Both the position numbers and the translations under genes were made by a program. A stretch of 38,915 nt of DNA, taken from contig CAMHOW010000020.1 in NCBI GenBank assembly GCA_946186895.1, positions 1 to 38,915 of the forward strand, given 5' to 3'. Source of the stretch: an uncultured Fibrobacter sp. (GTDB lineage Bacteria; Fibrobacterota; Fibrobacteria; Fibrobacterales; Fibrobacteraceae). Under the pieces are notes generated by a model. That model ran no database searches and was not told the DNA's origin. It saw only the letters and a list, made by a program, of their open reading frames with translations. This document shows positions 6,516 through 14,723 of the stretch, piece by piece (the first letter of the stretch is position 1; each line of letters opens with the position of its first letter).

Positions 6516-8632
6516 GTTGAGCTTTCTTCCAGCCTGGTTCGTTCATCGTAGAGGCGCTTTGAAATCTTGGTGAAGGCCTTGACCACCACGGGGTCGAAAT
6601 GCTTGCCGGCGCCTTCGGTAATGATATCCATGGCCTTCTCGTAGGTGAAAGGCTTCTTGTAGATACGTTCGGCCACCAGGGCGTCGAATACGTCGGCCAC
6701 CGCCATGATACGTGCTGACAGCGGAATCTCTTCGCCCTTGATGCGGGTGGGGTAGCCCGAGCCGTCCCACTTTTCGTGGTGGAAATGGGCCATCTCGATG
6801 GATTCCTTCAGGTAATCCTCGTCCATGGTGGAACCGGCATTCTCCTCGATCTTTACGAGGATGTTCTTGCCTTCGGTAGTGTGGCTCTTCATGATGACGA
6901 ACTCTTCGTCGGTGAGCTTGCCGGGCTTGTTCAAAATCAGGTCAGAGACTGCGATCTTGCCGATGTCGTGGAGAGGCGCCGAGCGTTTCAGCTTTTCGAT
7001 GTATTCGTCGGTAAGGACATCCTTGAATTCGCCTTCGGCTTGCAGCTCTCGGGCGATGGCGTCTACGTAGTAGGCCGTCTTCTTGATGTGGTTTCCGGTG
7101 CTAGTATCGCGAGCTTCTACCATCTCGGCGAAGTTCATGATAATCTCGTCTTGCATGCGGGTGATGCGCTTGGTCTGTTCCTGCAGCTGTTTGATGTAAT
7201 CTAGAGATTCCGTGCCCATCTTGAGCAGGGCTCCATGCAAGTGCTCGACCTCGTCGTTGGTGTGTATGCTCAGGGCTTTGAGGGATTTGAGCCCCTTGTC
7301 CTTGTCGGATTCAAGGTTGTAGGCGAACTGGGAGGAGGCGTAGGCCATGCGGTTGACGGGCCGCACGATACCCCGCTTTACCAGTTCGATGATGACGCTC
7401 ATGATGATGATGGAGAGCCCGAAGAACAGCGAGAAGAACCTGATGAAGAAGGAGGCGTCGTCTTTGGTGATTTCTTCCATGGAAATGTCGGCGGCCACGT
7501 AGGCGGCGGTCTTGCCGTGGCTATCCTTGATGGGCTTGTAGATGGTCAGGAGCCAGCCGTAGGAGTCGTTGGAGATGATGGGCTCGATGGTGTCACCCTT
7601 GAAAAGCTGGGGTAGGTAAGGTTCGAAGCTGGGGTCAAAGGGAACAATGTCGCCTGGATGGCCCGGTTCTTCGCCGTCTTCTGTGGGCATGTCGAACACC
7701 ACGTGGCACCCGTCTTCTAGTATCTTGTAGACGTAGAGGTACTTTGTCTGCGGGAAGCTCTTCTTGAGCCTATAGAGCCTGGACTCTTCTAAAACGTATC
7801 CGTCGGCTTCGCGTCCGTGGGCAATGAACTCATCGACGCGGTCTCCGTCGATAAATGTGCTGGCGGCCTGGGTGACTCCGTAGGCCAATTCAGTGAACTT
7901 GTCAATGGAAACTTTCTGGTAAAGGAAAAAGCCAATAGAACAGGCCAGGGCGCCGAGGAACAGCTCGGCGGTGATGACCATGAGCATCACCTTCCGGAGC
8001 AGCGAGTGCTTGGTGGTGGCGGCCAGTTCGTCTACATTGGGGTCCATGTGGAACGTGTGGTTGCAGAACTCCCGAATCTTACGGGGAATCCACCGGTAGA
8101 CAAGCACTGCCGAAATAACCACGATGGCCTTGTCGAAGATGTCGATGATGATGTCTGCTAAAAGCTGTGCCCAGAAGTCGGGTAGCCCGCAGGAATCCCG
8201 CAATCCCAGTGCAAATGGGGCCGAAATGCCTTCGCCGATGCTGTAGCCGAACAAAAAATAGGTGATGATGGAACCGATGCCCCCGCCGATGAGGGCGAAG
8301 GTGAGGATTACTATCAAAATCTTGGGTATGCTTAAGAAGAACTTTTTCTGGTAGAATACGTAGGCGCTGCTGGCAATGAGGATGCTGATGACGCCGTAGT
8401 AGAGGGTGACGGGGTCGGACATGCCATTGATGACGTTGGCGAAGAATCCGACGATGACAGCGGGCAGGTTGCCGCCCATCATGGCGATAAGGATGGTGCC
8501 TAGGCAGTCAAAGAAAACGGGCAGTTCAAAATGGGTGACCAGCCTTGCTGGGATAATGTTCAGCAACAAGGCTATGGCGATGACGAAGAGCGCCTTCAGC
8601 AAGTGAATGAATGCCTGCTTCCGAGATCTCAT
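6512..8632 (-). CDS. Membrane-bound sensor with HD-GYP domain (probable cyclic-di-GMP phosphodiesterase)
   Basis: A 706-residue inner-membrane signalling protein. The N terminus has about six hydrophobic segments (residues 10-180), followed by a helix near 213-238, an extracytoplasmic Cache-like sensing region (about 240-395), another helix (398-418) and a HAMP-like linker. The C-terminal HD-GYP domain (about 495-695) retains LHDIGK at 554-559 and HHEKWDGSGYP at 618-628, so metal binding and hydrolysis of cyclic di-GMP are expected. It is the last gene of the divIVA-yggU operon; its ATG overlaps the yggU stop by four bases (ATGA). The ligand sensed is unknown. Confidence 0.92.
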   Translation of the reverse strand: MRSRKQAFIHLLKALFVIAIALLLNIIPARLVTHFELPVFFDCLGTILIAMMGGNLPAVIVGFFANVINGMSDPVTLYYGVISILIASSAYVFYQKKFFLSIPKILIVILTFALIGGGIGSIITYFLFGYSIGEGISAPFALGLRDSCGLPDFWAQLLADIIIDIFDKAIVVISAVLVYRWIPRKIREFCNHTFHMDPNVDELAATTKHSLLRKVMLMVITAELFLGALACSIGFFLYQKVSIDKFTELAYGVTQAASTFIDGDRVDEFIAHGREADGYVLEESRLYRLKKSFPQTKYLYVYKILEDGCHVVFDMPTEDGEEPGHPGDIVPFDPSFEPYLPQLFKGDTIEPIISNDSYGWLLTIYKPIKDSHGKTAAYVAADISMEEITKDDASFFIRFFSLFFGLSIIIMSVIIELVKRGIVRPVNRMAYASSQFAYNLESDKDKGLKSLKALSIHTNDEVEHLHGALLKMGTESLDYIKQLQEQTKRITRMQDEIIMNFAEMVEARDTSTGNHIKKTAYYVDAIARELQAEGEFKDVLTDEYIEKLKRSAPLHDIGKIAVSDLILNKPGKLTDEEFVIMKSHTTEGKNILVKIEENAGSTMDEDYLKESIEMAHFHHEKWDGSGYPTRIKGEEIPLSARIMAVADVFDALVAERIYKKPFTYEKAMDIITEGAGKHFDPVVVKAFTKISKRLYDERTRLEESST

Positions 8633-8850
8633 TTGTTAATCTCCACGACCTTCTTGTTGCTAGTGGCGCCGGCCACCACGGAAACATCCCGCTTGTGGAC
8701 TCCAAAGTGCTTTGCCAAAAGTTCGCAGATGGCCTCGTTGGCGGCTCCATCCACAGGGGGTGCTTTGACCTCTACCTTGTAGCTTCCGTCTGGGGTTTCC
8801 GTGACGGATTCTCGCTTGCTTCGGGCATGTACCTTGATGTTTATTCTCAC
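8629..8850 (-). CDS. yggU: DUF167/YggU family protein
   Basis: A 73-residue soluble protein of the YggU (DUF167) family. The core KVEVKAPPVDGAANEAICELLAKHFGV and the end VVAGATSNKKVVEI match the family along its full usual length. The biochemical role of the family is not established; it often lies near divIVA and yggT in other bacteria, as here. The start is GTG at 8848-8850, 15 bases after the divIVA stop, with a G-rich stretch upstream; no better start is available. The stop overlaps the ATG of the HD-GYP gene. Confidence 0.9.
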   Translation of the reverse strand: MRINIKVHARSKRESVTETPDGSYKVEVKAPPVDGAANEAICELLAKHFGVHKRDVSVVAGATSNKKVVEINK

Positions 8851-8865
8851 GGGTGCCCCCGTTTC

Positions 8866-9384
8866 CTAGCCGATAACGTTCCCCGTAGGCATGGCGGGCC
8901 TCTTGGCGGGGGCGGGTTCGCCTATTTCTCGCTGGTCATTTTCCATAGCGGAAAGCAGGTCTTCTTGGCCACGGATCAAGGCGCGGCACCGGATGAAGTA
9001 ATTGGTGCGGATCTGTTTCAGCTGTTCGATTTCGGCCCTAAGGTCTTCGGCGCTCTTTTTGGTGTTTTCCACTTCTTTGATGGCCCTGGCCTTGGCTTCG
9101 GCGATAATCAGTTCCGCTTCCTTTTCGGCGGAGGCCTTCACCTCGTCTACGGTCTTTTGCATGGTGACCACTGCGTCTTGGATGGTCTTCTCGATTTGAC
9201 GGTAGTAGTTGACACGTTCTTCGGCAATTTTAAGGCGCTCCGTCAGGTCGGTACGGTTCCTGGACATTTGTTCGAAGGCGGTGGCAGCCGTTTCGAGGAA
9301 CGCCCTGACCTCGTCGGGGTCGATGCCGCCGAAGTTTTTCTTGTGGAATGTCTGGTTGCGGATATCTAACGGGGTCAGTTCCAT
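8866..9384 (-). CDS. divIVA: DivIVA domain protein
   Basis: A 172-residue coiled-coil protein. Residues 1-30 contain the DivIVA membrane-targeting signature (LTPLDIRNQTFHKKNFGGIDPDEVRAFLE), followed by a long predicted coiled coil (about 40-140) rich in Glu, Lys and Ala and a short Pro/Ala tail. DivIVA proteins bind negatively curved membrane at poles and septa and recruit partners, mainly known from Gram-positives and some deltaproteobacteria; its role in this organism is an inference. First gene of the operon divIVA-yggU-HD-GYP. AGG about eight bases before the ATG is a weak ribosome-binding site, and TTATAG upstream could serve as a -10 box. Confidence 0.88.
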   Translation of the reverse strand: MELTPLDIRNQTFHKKNFGGIDPDEVRAFLETAATAFEQMSRNRTDLTERLKIAEERVNYYRQIEKTIQDAVVTMQKTVDEVKASAEKEAELIIAEAKARAIKEVENTKKSAEDLRAEIEQLKQIRTNYFIRCRALIRGQEDLLSAMENDQREIGEPAPAKRPAMPTGNVIG

Positions 9385-9508
9385 ACACTACCTGCTATAA
9401 ATAATGACTTACCTTCAATAATATAACAAAGTTACGGTAAAGGGGGGATTTCCTTCGGGATAGTCTATTCTTTTTTTATTATCTTTTTCCCCCGGGTTTA
9501 AAAGAGTG

Positions 9509-9516
9509 TATTTTTG
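9509..9516 (+). promoter_or_regulatory. Candidate -10 element upstream of the GGDEF-like gene
   Basis: TATTTTTG lies 23 bases before the ATG at 9540 and fits TAnnTTTG, the form known for the -7 element of Bacteroidota promoters. It lies in the divergent region between divIVA and this gene. Confidence 0.3.
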
Positions 9517-9539
9517 GGAAAAAGGGGATAGGCCGACAG

Positions 9540-10616
9540 ATGATCGGTAAGCTGAAATTGTTCCTGCAAAGGCAGGATTCCTTGGAACGTACCTTGTTTT
9601 GGGTGTTCCTTGTGATTGTGTTGGTGGCAAGCGTTGCCTCCACGATTTTTACCATTTACGAGCAAATTAGCCTTATTACCTCGGCGGTGTGCCTGCTGAC
9701 CAGCGTTGTATGCGCTGTTCTTGCTTTTGTGGCGGTCCGGACCAGTATGTACAGCCACTGCTACTTGGTGATGTGCCTCTTGCTCAGCTGCTTCTTGTTG
9801 CCCATGCTGTTCTTCTTGTGCGGCGGGTTCAACTGCGGCATGACCCTCTATTGCCTTACCTCGGTGTTCCTCTGTGCCTTTTGCCCCGGCAAGAGCAAGT
9901 GGGTGGTGTTTGCCATCTCCATGCTCTCTTATGAAATAACTTTTGTGCTTTCGGAACTGTACCCCGATTACGTGGTGGCTCTGGACCACCAGGCGGCCGT
10001 AGTTGACATTTTGGTGTCCTTCCTTATCACGGGCGTGGTGGTCTTTGTCATCAATTCATTTGCCCTCTATTCTTACAACTCCGAGCGGAAGGGCCGTGAG
10101 GCCATGCTGAGCCGTCTAGAGTTTCTGTCTAAGCGCGATGCCAAGACGGGGCTTTTCAACAGGGGCTACATGACCCATTTCTTGGAGGGGGTGGTCTGGC
10201 CCCAGCGCGAGGAATACTTTTTGCTGCTTCTGGATATGGACGAGTTCCGCGATGTGAACGCCAAGTACGGACAGCTTTTTGGTGACCAGGTGCTTTGTGA
10301 TGTGGCAAAGTACCTGATTCAGGAGCGTGACGAAAGGATTGGGGAGTGCTGTGGCCGTATGGACGGTGAACTGTTCATGTGCGTGTTCAAGGGCAGATCC
10401 GAGCTGGAGGCTTTCGCACGTGCCGAGCGCATTCGCGAGGGCATTGCTGGCCTTCGTTGGGAAAAGTTCCCCGATGCCCGCGTTACGGTGTCTGGTTGCT
10501 TTATTGTGTGTGGCGACAGGGACTACACCCATTTCTCCCAGTTCCTGGTAAAGTCGGAAGAGGTACTCTACCTGGCTAAGACCGAGGGCCACAACAAGAT
10601 ACGCAAGGTGTCGTAG
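9540..10616 (+). CDS. Membrane protein with degenerate GGDEF domain
   Basis: A 358-residue protein with about six membrane helices in residues 20-175 and a C-terminal GGDEF-fold domain (about 195-355). The domain entry RDAKTGLFNR (199-208) and the metal-site region LLDMDEFRDVNAKYGQLFGDQ are well kept, but the active-site loop reads RMDGELF (273-279) where the family has RYGGDEF: the first Gly is Asp and the second acidic residue is Leu. Cyclic-di-GMP synthesis is therefore doubtful, and a receptor or regulatory role is more likely. It is divergent from the divIVA/HD-GYP operon, which encodes a probably active phosphodiesterase. A terminator follows. Confidence 0.88.
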   Translation: MIGKLKLFLQRQDSLERTLFWVFLVIVLVASVASTIFTIYEQISLITSAVCLLTSVVCAVLAFVAVRTSMYSHCYLVMCLLLSCFLLPMLFFLCGGFNCGMTLYCLTSVFLCAFCPGKSKWVVFAISMLSYEITFVLSELYPDYVVALDHQAAVVDILVSFLITGVVVFVINSFALYSYNSERKGREAMLSRLEFLSKRDAKTGLFNRGYMTHFLEGVVWPQREEYFLLLLDMDEFRDVNAKYGQLFGDQVLCDVAKYLIQERDERIGECCGRMDGELFMCVFKGRSELEAFARAERIREGIAGLRWEKFPDARVTVSGCFIVCGDRDYTHFSQFLVKSEEVLYLAKTEGHNKIRKVS

Positions 10617-10650
10617 TTTTACACTTGCGTTGATAAAATGTTGATAGATT

Positions 10651-10679
10651 GGGCAGAACGCGTTGTTTTGCCCTTTTTT
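10651..10679 (+). terminator. Intrinsic terminator after the GGDEF-like gene
   Basis: GGGCA (10651-10655) pairs with TGCCC (10669-10673), with further partial pairing inside the loop (GAAC with GTT), followed directly by TTTTTT. It separates the GGDEF-like gene from rpmH. Confidence 0.7.
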
Positions 10680-10725
10680 GCTTAAAATTCCCGTACTTCG
10701 GGCCCCGAGACCTTGATTTATGCGG

Positions 10726-10742
10726 TATTTTTGCTAGATTTG
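10726..10742 (+). promoter_or_regulatory. Candidate promoter elements for rpmH
   Basis: Two overlapping boxes of form TAnnTTTG are present: TATTTTTG at 10726-10733 and TAGATTTG at 10735-10742. The second lies 39 bases before the rpmH ATG at 10782. Whether either is used cannot be told from sequence. Confidence 0.3.
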
Positions 10743-10781
10743 GGACTCAAAATTTTGAATTTCGACTAGAAAGGTTTTATC

Positions 10782-10937
10782 ATGAAAAGAACATTCCAGC
10801 CTCATAACCGCAAGCGTGCCAACAAGCAGGGTTTCCGTGCCCGCATGGAAGATCGTTGGGGTCGCGCCGTTCTTAGCCGTCGCCGCGCCAAGGGCCGCAA
10901 GCGCCTGACCGTCAGCGATTCCATCTATAAGAAGTAA
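10782..10937 (+). CDS. rpmH: Ribosomal protein L34 (bL34)
   Basis: A 51-residue, highly basic large-subunit ribosomal protein. It begins [22 protein letters not shown], the L34 signature, and continues with the conserved [15 protein letters not shown] region. AAAGG ten bases before the ATG is a ribosome-binding site. First gene of the classical rpmH-rnpA-yidD-yidC cluster. Its TAA stop is in the same reading frame as rnpA and immediately precedes the open frame from which rnpA must start. Confidence 0.97.
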   Translation: MKRTFQPHNRKRANKQGFRARMEDRWGRAVLSRRRAKGRKRLTVSDSIYKK

Positions 10938-10952
10938 GCCGGGGGGTGGCTC

Positions 10953-11327
10953 ATCGCCGCTCTGCGTTCTTATAGGCTGCCGAACCAGCCCGCTTATCGA
11001 ACAGTGGCCGTCCAAGGCAAGTTTGTCCGAGCATCGTCATTGACCATGCGTTGGATAGAGAGCCCGGACGGTTTTTGTCGTTTCTGCTTTTTAGCAAAAA
11101 AGAAGAATGGTAACGCTGTTTACCGCAACAAGTGTCGGAGGATTCTGCGGCCTTTGTTTTTTGGGATGGTCCCAAACATCAAGAAGCCCGTCTGGGCCAT
11201 GGTGGTGGTGACCGTGGGCCAGCAGGAGCTGACTTCCGAGAAGTTGCGGGAATCCGCCCTCAAGATTTTCCGCAAGATGGAGTGGGTGGACCAAAGTACC
11301 GGGTGCGACGATGCTTGCCAAGGTTGA
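10953..11327 (+). CDS. rnpA: Ribonuclease P protein component, with unclear (possibly AUC) start
   Basis: Protein subunit of RNase P, which matures the 5' ends of tRNAs together with the catalytic RNA. Identified by position between rpmH and yidD and by [10 protein letters not shown] (the family RNxxKRxxR motif), [13 protein letters not shown] and WAMVVVTVG. The conserved N terminus ([21 protein letters not shown]) begins upstream of the first usual start codon, GTG 11004, which would give a truncated protein of 107 residues lacking the first helix. No ATG, GTG or TTG exists in frame between the rpmH stop and 11004. AUC at 10953 lies six bases after a GGGGGG run, ideal Shine-Dalgarno spacing, and gives 124 residues, a normal length. 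CTG 10962 is another option. The 3' end overlaps yidD by 17 bases. Confidence 0.8.
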   Translation: MAALRSYRLPNQPAYRTVAVQGKFVRASSLTMRWIESPDGFCRFCFLAKKKNGNAVYRNKCRRILRPLFFGMVPNIKKPVWAMVVVTVGQQELTSEKLRESALKIFRKMEWVDQSTGCDDACQG

Positions 11328-11562
11328 AAAAGCCGTCGTGGCGGTACTGATTGCCCCTATCCGCCTGTACCAGCTGATTCACCCTTACTTTTTTCATGGC
11401 GTCTGCCGGTTCCAGCCAACCTGTTCCAACTATGCAATCGAGGCTTTTAGGGTACACGGACCCTTCAAAGGTTTCTATCTTGCGGTTTTTAGAATTTTAA
11501 GATGTAACCCCTTCTGCAAGGGCGGCTACGATCCGGTGCCTCCCAGAAAGGAAAAGACATGA
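11311..11562 (+). CDS. yidD: Membrane protein insertion efficiency factor YidD
   Basis: An 83-residue member of the YidD family, a small amphipathic membrane-associated protein that assists insertion of membrane proteins by YidC. The family core is complete: [34 protein letters not shown] and the end [18 protein letters not shown]. The start overlaps rnpA by 17 bases and the stop overlaps the yidC ATG by four (ATGA), so the genes are tightly coupled. Confidence 0.95.
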   Translation: MLAKVEKAVVAVLIAPIRLYQLIHPYFFHGVCRFQPTCSNYAIEAFRVHGPFKGFYLAVFRILRCNPFCKGGYDPVPPRKEKT

Positions 11563-13451
11563 ACAAGAATACCCTCATAGGATCTGTCCTTATCGGCATT
11601 ATCGTCATCTGGTGGATGACCATGTCGACGAACAACGCAAAGCAGCAGGCCGAGGCCCAGGCAAAAGAGAAAGAAGCTGCTGCCATGCAGGCCGTGCGTG
11701 CCGACTCTGCAGACCAGCTGGTTTTGGACGACAAGGCTCCGGAGCTGAAGGCTGCCCCGGTGCTGGGTGATTCGGAATCCGGAGTTCGGAATTCAGAATT
11801 GGATTCGGGAAAAGTTGCCGTTGCTGATAGCGCGAAGGTTGCCGAGCCGGAATCTAGCAAGGACAGTGTCGCCGCCGCGGATTCTACGGCCGAAGCCCCG
11901 AAGGTGATTGAGCCCCGCACCGTTGCGGTGGAGACTGACAAGTTTATCATGACCCTTACCAATAAGGGTGGACGTGTTCAGAGTATTGTCGTGAAGGCCC
12001 TGCCCGATAGCGCCGGGAGCTTCCCCGAGATCATCCAGGATACCACTCTTGGCGCCTTGGACTTGAAGCTTGGTAAGGCCGACCTGAGCGAAGCCCTGTT
12101 TGACTTGGGCGACACTCCCGAAAAGATCCAAGTAGCAGGCGACACCACGGTGAAGTTCGTGTTCAGCGACAAGAGCGGTAAGCAGGTTATCCGTAGCTAT
12201 GCGTTTACCAAGGATGGTGTGGCTGTGCGCCAGGTGAACCGTTTTGTAGGGTTCCAGCCGGCGGACTATCAACTGTCCTGGATGGGCGGCATGAAGGAGA
12301 CGGAATCCATTCCCAAGGGCAAGAGCTTTGGTGGCGCCAGCTATTTCTTTAGCGAAGTGATTTTCAAGAACAGCGAGATTACCGAGCGTGAGACCATCTC
12401 CAATACTATGGACTTGGACGATGCCAACTATTACTGGGTGGGCATGCGTCGCAAGTATGTGGCTCTGTCGGTGCAGTTCGACAAGCCGGTTCCCGTGAAG
12501 GTGAACGCCAAGCATATTGACGTGGCTACCGAAGGCAACCCCGATCCGGGTACCTACAGCCTTACCATCGCCGATGCCGTCCGCACAGACTCCGTGGCTT
12601 TCGGCTTTATGGTGTTGCCGCTCCAGTGGGACGAGGTGGAATCTCTGGGTCAGGGTTACGAGAAGATTATCGTGACCGGCTCTAAGTGGTTCCCCGGTTC
12701 CAGCGTGTGGTTCGTGTGGATCTGTAAGTGGCTCTTGAAGCTTTTGAAGTATTTCTATTCCATTATCCCGAACTACGGTGTGGCTATCATTTTGGTGACT
12801 ATCATTGTGCGCGCCTTTACCACGCCCTTTACGGTAAAGCAGCTTAAGTCTACCCGGGCCATGAGCAAGCTCAAACCCCAGCTAGATGAAATCAATGTGA
12901 AGTACCGTAGCGATCCGCAGAAGAAGCAGGCTGCTGTCATGGAACTTTACGCCAAGAACGGCGTGAACCCGCTGGCCAGCTGCAGTGGCGGCTGCCTCCC
13001 CATGCTTATCCAGATGCCTATTTTCATGGGCTTGTTCTTTGTGCTGGGTCGTGCTATTGAGCTTCGCGGCATGCCCGCTTTCTTGTGGATTTCTGACCTG
13101 AGCCGTAGCGATGTGATCTTCCATGGTTTCAGTATTCCCTTCTTGATGCCCGATGGTCTTGCCGTGCTCCCCTGGATTATGGTGGTTACCACCTACTTCC
13201 AGACTAAGGTGACTATGAGTGGTAGTGCGGGTATGGACCCTGCCCAGCAGAAGATGATGGTCTGGATGATGCCGGCCATGATGTTCTTCTTTAGCGCAGT
13301 GATGCCTTCGGGCTTGGTGCTCTACTGGATTATCTCTAACTTCTGGAGCATTGCCCAGTACAAGATTATCAACCGCGGCCTTGCCTCCGGTGGCGATACC
13401 TCGTCTAAGCTGAAAGGCAAAGACGTCCAGGACGCTAAAATCGTAAAATAA
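11559..13451 (+). CDS. yidC: Membrane protein insertase YidC (Oxa1 family)
   Basis: A 630-residue inner-membrane insertase of the Gram-negative type. The N-terminal membrane anchor (residues 5-22) is followed by a variable linker, a large periplasmic beta domain (about 110-370) and the five-helix insertase core from about 385 onward. The core keeps the groove Arg in [11 protein letters not shown] (about residue 417) and the cytoplasmic hairpin [27 protein letters not shown]. The linker (about residues 71-83) is encoded by a 7-base tandem repeat, listed separately. It acts with SecYEG and alone to insert and fold membrane proteins; YidD is encoded directly upstream. No polyT terminator follows, only a cluster of hairpin repeats. 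Confidence 0.97.
   Translation: MNKNTLIGSVLIGIIVIWWMTMSTNNAKQQAEAQAKEKEAAAMQAVRADSADQLVLDDKAPELKAAPVLGDSESGVRNSELDSGKVAVADSAKVAEPESSKDSVAAADSTAEAPKVIEPRTVAVETDKFIMTLTNKGGRVQSIVVKALPDSAGSFPEIIQDTTLGALDLKLGKADLSEALFDLGDTPEKIQVAGDTTVKFVFSDKSGKQVIRSYAFTKDGVAVRQVNRFVGFQPADYQLSWMGGMKETESIPKGKSFGGASYFFSEVIFKNSEITERETISNTMDLDDANYYWVGMRRKYVALSVQFDKPVPVKVNAKHIDVATEGNPDPGTYSLTIADAVRTDSVAFGFMVLPLQWDEVESLGQGYEKIIVTGSKWFPGSSVWFVWICKWLLKLLKYFYSIIPNYGVAIILVTIIVRAFTTPFTVKQLKSTRAMSKLKPQLDEINVKYRSDPQKKQAAVMELYAKNGVNPLASCSGGCLPMLIQMPIFMGLFFVLGRAIELRGMPAFLWISDLSRSDVIFHGFSIPFLMPDGLAVLPWIMVVTTYFQTKVTMSGSAGMDPAQQKMMVWMMPAMMFFFSAVMPSGLVLYWIISNFWSIAQYKIINRGLASGGDTSSKLKGKDVQDAKIVK
11770..11804 (+). repeat. Degenerate heptanucleotide tandem repeat inside yidC
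   Basis: Five consecutive 7-base units close to ATTCGGA cover 11770-11804 without gaps. They fall in the region coding for the disordered linker between the first membrane helix and the periplasmic domain of YidC, where added residues should be tolerated. Comparable arrays with different units lie at 18844, 23131, 24476 and 24814. Confidence 0.65.
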
Positions 13452-13464
13452 GCACGCCGATGGC

Positions 13465-13753
13465 GTGCCCACGAAAATAACCCGCATCACCATAGATTAT
13501 TGACTAGAGTGTAGCGGGTTATTGAGTGCGGGGAGGGTCTTAGGGAGGGCTTGCCCTCCCTAGTTGTTTGAAGCCTTCCTTAAACGTTTATAAGCACCGC
13601 CCGGTGCCCACGAAAATAACCCGCACACCCATAGGTTTGTGACCAGAGCGTAGCGAATTATTAAGTGTAAGGTAGGTGTTAGGGAGGGCGGAAGCCTTCC
13701 CTTATCGTATATTGAGTAGCGGGAGGGTCTTAGGGAGGGCTTGCCCGCCCTAA
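13465..13753. repeat. 139-base repeat of hairpin elements, family C (two copies plus a partial third)
   Basis: Copy 1 starts GTGCCCACGAAAATAACCCGC at 13465 and copy 2 at 13604, a period of 139 bases; a third, partial copy covers about 13711-13753. In copy 1 AATAACCCGC (13476-13485) and GCGGGTTATT (13514-13523) form a perfect 10-bp inverted repeat, and AGGGAGGGC/GCCCTCCCT (13542-13561) a perfect 9-bp stem with two loop bases. Copy 2 keeps the order but has degraded stems. The array fills the gap between convergent yidC and the RgpF-like gene, and copy 3 includes the TAG stop of the latter. The hairpins may stop transcription from both sides, though no T runs follow them. Confidence 0.8.
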
Positions 13754-14682
13754 TCGCTATACTCCTCGCCGTCCAACTTTTTTCCGAGGAGCTTGTATTT
13801 GGCCTTGATGGCTGTCCGCATGAGCGGCCAGCCCACCTTGTCAAAAGACTTTTCCCAAAGTTTGTCGGCGGCCCGGTGGAGTACTCCCTCTGTAGGGGCC
13901 GGGAGCCATTCTTCCTTGAAATCTTCGGCCATGCCGGAATCCACGATCATCTTGTGGTAATCGGCATTTAGCGAATTTAGAGCCTTGTGCCTGATAAAGT
14001 GTGCCTTTTCCTTGATGTCGAAACGGTGCTGCAATATTTTACGTTTGACAAAACCTGCTCCTCCGGCAATCAGTTCCGGGTAGATGAACAGCACGTTCTT
14101 CTTGGTGGGGAATAGGGCTTCTGTACGTACTTCGGCATCTTCGAAGGCCTGAGCCATGCCGATTTCAAGACGATGCACCACGTCGTAAAAATTTTCCTGT
14201 TCTGGTGTTTCCAGCAGGTGCATAAAGAAGGCACCGAGAGCTTCTTGCTTGAGGTAGAGAAAATAGCTTTGTAGGTGGTGACGGATTTCGTAATTCTCCG
14301 TAAGGGAGATGGCGTCGGCGTCGCTCCGTTCAGCTCTGTCGAAAAACTCCTGGAAGCGATTTCGGTAGTACACGATGGAATCGTTCATCAGCACCAGCCT
14401 GGATATCCCGCTGAGGGTGGTGAAGGTTCCATTGCCAGATGCCAAGTCCTTCAAGAAACGGCGCCACATGCCAAAGTCAAAGCCGTGGTTTTCGGTAAGA
14501 TAAAGGAAGACATTGTGTTCTTCTAGAAACTGGAGCGTTTCAGGGGAAAGCTCCCGCTTGTTGGTCAAAAGCACCACGCGGAAAGGCGTCTCGGACAGGT
14601 GCTGCAACGCAAAACGAACATAGCCGGGCAAATCCTTGCCGGTCTGGTAACTTGCGTACAGTACGATTCTGCTATTTTGCAT
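13750..14682 (-). CDS. RgpF-like (rhamnan synthesis F family) glycosyltransferase
   Basis: A 310-residue cytoplasmic protein that resembles the RgpF family of glycosyltransferases, which build rhamnose-containing surface polysaccharides. Recognisable segments are RIVLYASYQTGKDLPGYVRFAL near the N terminus, NHGFDFGMWRRFL, RLVLMNDSIVY and SLTENYEIRHHLQSYFLYLK, the typical order of the family. The linked sugar cannot be read from sequence, and no other polysaccharide genes are adjacent. It lies downstream of rnr, 41 bases after its stop, with a hairpin in the gap; no ribosome-binding site precedes ATG 14682. Its stop codon lies in the 139-base repeat array. Confidence 0.8.
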   Translation of the reverse strand: MQNSRIVLYASYQTGKDLPGYVRFALQHLSETPFRVVLLTNKRELSPETLQFLEEHNVFLYLTENHGFDFGMWRRFLKDLASGNGTFTTLSGISRLVLMNDSIVYYRNRFQEFFDRAERSDADAISLTENYEIRHHLQSYFLYLKQEALGAFFMHLLETPEQENFYDVVHRLEIGMAQAFEDAEVRTEALFPTKKNVLFIYPELIAGGAGFVKRKILQHRFDIKEKAHFIRHKALNSLNADYHKMIVDSGMAEDFKEEWLPAPTEGVLHRAADKLWEKSFDKVGWPLMRTAIKAKYKLLGKKLDGEEYSD

Positions 14683-14691
14683 TGTTCTGTT

Positions 14692-14718
14692 GTCGTGCCC
14701 GCGCAGGCGGGCATCTCC
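14692..14718 (-). repeat. Palindromic hairpin between rnr and the RgpF-like gene
   Basis: GTCGTGCCCGC and GCGGGCATCTCC flank a short loop, giving a perfect TGCCCGC/GCGGGCA stem. The outer GTCGT...ATCTC layout resembles family A (GTCATTGC...GCAATCTC), so it may be a related repeat element. It lies in the 41-base gap between the rnr stop and the next start and could stabilise mRNA ends or reduce downstream expression. Confidence 0.55.
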
Positions 14719-14723
14719 TTGAA

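Noticed and set aside
10617..10781. Replication origin near rpmH
   Set aside because: No DnaA-box cluster (TTATCCACA type) and no dnaA, dnaN or gidA beside it; the gap holds a terminator and promoter boxes only.
11004..11327. rnpA beginning at GTG 11004
   Set aside because: It would remove the conserved first helix of the protein and has no ribosome-binding site; kept only as an alternative start.
13465..13753. Possible CRISPR array
   Set aside because: Only two full units of 139 bases with diverged sequence, no short identical repeats and no cas genes.
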